DNA of 64,000 nt. Origin: Pseudoruegeria sp. HB172150 (GTDB lineage: Bacteria; Pseudomonadota; Alphaproteobacteria; Rhodobacterales; Rhodobacteraceae). Positions 62,799-64,000 of the stretch are shown here, piece by piece; position 1 is the stretch's first letter, and the number at the start of each line of letters is the position of its first letter. The DNA lies in the NCBI RefSeq assembly GCF_013184805.1, contig NZ_JAATNG010000002.1:496001-560000 (forward strand), in the 5' to 3' direction. The notes below the pieces were generated by a model. It did not search any database and was not told the origin of the DNA. It saw only the letters and a list, made by a program, of their open reading frames with translations. The position numbers and the translations under genes were made by a program.

Positions 62799-64000
62799 AC
62801 GACACCACCCGCTTTCCGGATCCGGTCTATCGCGACACTGTGCTAGCCCCGCTTTTTGAAGGGGTTAAGACGCATTTCGCGGCACATATGGGCGCGCTGA
62901 ACAAGGCGCATCTCGTGATGCTGGCCGAGACCGGAATTCTGTCTGCTTCGGATGCCGGGTCAATCGCCGACGCCTTGTCCGACATCGAAGTAGACGTCGA
63001 TATCGCCGCATTGAAGTATACGGGCGAACACGAAGACTATTTTTTCCTTGTCGAGAGCGAATTGCGGCAGAGGCTGGGCGATCTAGGAGGTGCGCTCCAC
63101 ACCGCGCGGTCCCGCAACGACATGGATCATACACTGTTCAAGCTTGCCCTGCGTGGCCGCGTCTCGGCACTGATAGGTCAGGTGCTGGGACTGGCCGACG
63201 CGCTGATCGCCAAGGCCCGCATGGAAGCCGAGACGCTGATAGTTGCCTATACTCACGGACAACCGGCGCAGCCGACCACCTGGGGCCACTACCTCGGTGC
63301 CGCAATCGAGGTTTTGCTGCGAGACGCGGAGCGTCTCGAAACTGCCGCCGAGGGGCTGGAGCATTGCCCAATGGGAGCGGCGGCGATCACAACCTCTGGC
63401 TTTCCGATCGACCGCGATAGGGTCGCTGAGCTTTTGGGCTTCGACGGCCCGTTGTTGAACTCTTACGGCTGTATCGCATCGGTCGACTACATCACCGGCC
63501 TCTATTCGGCGATCAAGCTGGTCTTCCTGCATCTCGGCCGTCTGATACAGGACATGCAGTTCTGGTCCGCCTTTGAGGTTCGGCAGCTTTACGTGCCGAA
63601 TAGTTTCGTACAGATCTCGTCGATCATGCCGCAAAAGCGGAATCCGGTGCCCATCGAGCACCTCCGACATCTGGCCAGTGTAACGGTAGGGCGCTGCGAC
63701 ATGATCAACGGAGTGATGCACAATACGCCCTTTACCGACATGAACGACAGCGAAGGCGAGGTACAGGCGGCGGGATACGCCACCTTTGAAAGCGGCGGAC
63801 GTGTGCTGGACCTTCTGGCGGCTCTCATCCCCGCATGTTCCATCGACACGGCGCGTGTCCGGGCCAATGCGGATGCCGCCTGCGTCACCATAACCGAGCT
63901 TGCCGATACGCTCGTCCGTGACGAGGGGCTGACCTTCCGGCAGGCGCACGAGATCGCTGCGAAGACGGCGAAGGCCGTGATAGCCGATGGCGTCCCGCTC
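62795..64000 (+). CDS. argininosuccinate-lyase-family enzyme, 3' end beyond window
   Basis: The frame is open for 402 codons to the window edge. Fumarase/aspartase superfamily signatures of the ASL branch are present: LGGALHTARSRNDMDHTLFK, YTHGQPAQPTTWGHY with the catalytic Thr-His, NSYGCIASVDYITG, and the signature loop SSIMPQKRNPVPIEHLR with the catalytic Ser. The start overlaps the permease stop (ATGA), so it is coupled to a sugar-type transporter. It may be a catabolic C-N lyase on an imported succinyl- or aspartyl-conjugate and not the arginine-pathway enzyme; that is inference from position. Confidence 0.85.
   Translation, partial: MNDTTRFPDPVYRDTVLAPLFEGVKTHFAAHMGALNKAHLVMLAETGILSASDAGSIADALSDIEVDVDIAALKYTGEHEDYFFLVESELRQRLGDLGGALHTARSRNDMDHTLFKLALRGRVSALIGQVLGLADALIAKARMEAETLIVAYTHGQPAQPTTWGHYLGAAIEVLLRDAERLETAAEGLEHCPMGAAAITTSGFPIDRDRVAELLGFDGPLLNSYGCIASVDYITGLYSAIKLVFLHLGRLIQDMQFWSAFEVRQLYVPNSFVQISSIMPQKRNPVPIEHLRHLASVTVGRCDMINGVMHNTPFTDMNDSEGEVQAAGYATFESGGRVLDLLAALIPACSIDTARVRANADAACVTITELADTLVRDEGLTFRQAHEIAAKTAKAVIADGVPL

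Noticed and set aside
1-64000. CRISPR arrays, insertion sequences, rRNA or additional tRNA genes
   Set aside because: I looked for regular repeats, transposase motifs and cloverleaf sequences and saw none apart from tRNA-Sec.

Overview
The window looks like chromosomal DNA of an alphaproteobacterium, most plausibly a marine Rhodobacterales/Roseobacter-type organism. The grounds are GC-rich coding, tight ATGA-coupled operons, frequent GTG/TTG starts, a five-step hut pathway with HutF, and a sulfated-polysaccharide locus. The taxonomic placement is inference from gene content and was not tested. I see no transposase, insertion sequence, CRISPR array, rRNA or replication origin. The only RNA gene I can support is tRNA-Sec.

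Layout. (1) 1-19.2 kb is an exopolysaccharide (EPS) locus. It holds the end of an ABC exporter, four glycosyltransferases, a Wzc/ExoP-type tyrosine kinase, a Wzy-like polymerase, a membrane acyltransferase, gmd and fcl (GDP-L-fucose), a sulfotransferase and an FkbM methyltransferase. A 1125-residue phage-tailspike-like beta-helix protein lies inside it on the opposite strand. (2) 19.4-26.7 kb is histidine utilisation: hutF divergent from hutI-hutH-hutG-hutU-hutC. (3) 27.1-30.5 kb holds a lone winged-helix regulator and a two-component pair. (4) 30.5-35.1 kb is a zinc-type operon (ABC ATPase, ZrgA/DUF2796, FtsX-like permease, an unknown periplasmic protein, DUF3299) with candidate Zur boxes. 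(5) 35.2-38.6 kb holds a kinase/ATPase fusion, cbpM-cbpA and a mini-bactofilin. (6) 38.9-45.0 kb is a second EPS block with two more sulfotransferases, two glycosyltransferases, a pyruvyltransferase and a nitroreductase. (7) 45.1-51.5 kb is a selenocysteine locus. (8) 51.8-54.9 kb is a MacAB-type efflux pair. (9) 55.2-64 kb is a ROK-regulated sugar-type ABC locus with a PIG-L deacetylase and an argininosuccinate-lyase-family enzyme.

The most interesting part is 45.1-51.5 kb. On the minus strand, what look like two separate ORFs (51494-51204 and 51203-49836) share one frame and are divided by a single in-frame UGA. Read through, they make a 552-residue protein with a U-x-x-C site (U97-S-T-C100) resembling the UGSC family of (seleno)proteins. 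A hairpin with a GGUC apical loop starts a few bases after the UGA, as expected for a bacterial SECIS. Immediately downstream on the same strand are an apparently unannotated 41-residue small ORF, a thioredoxin-reductase-like flavoprotein, selA, selB and tRNA-Sec. The selB reading frame runs 67 nt into the tRNA gene. Only selD is missing from the set. The window therefore carries a selenoprotein, a candidate reductase and nearly all of the dedicated decoding machinery in about 6.4 kb.

How the parts could work together: the two EPS blocks would build and export a fucose-containing, sulfated, acylated and pyruvylated polymer, which the tailspike-like enzyme might trim. Hut, Zrg and the ROK/ABC locus are ordinary accessory metabolism, each with a visible candidate operator.
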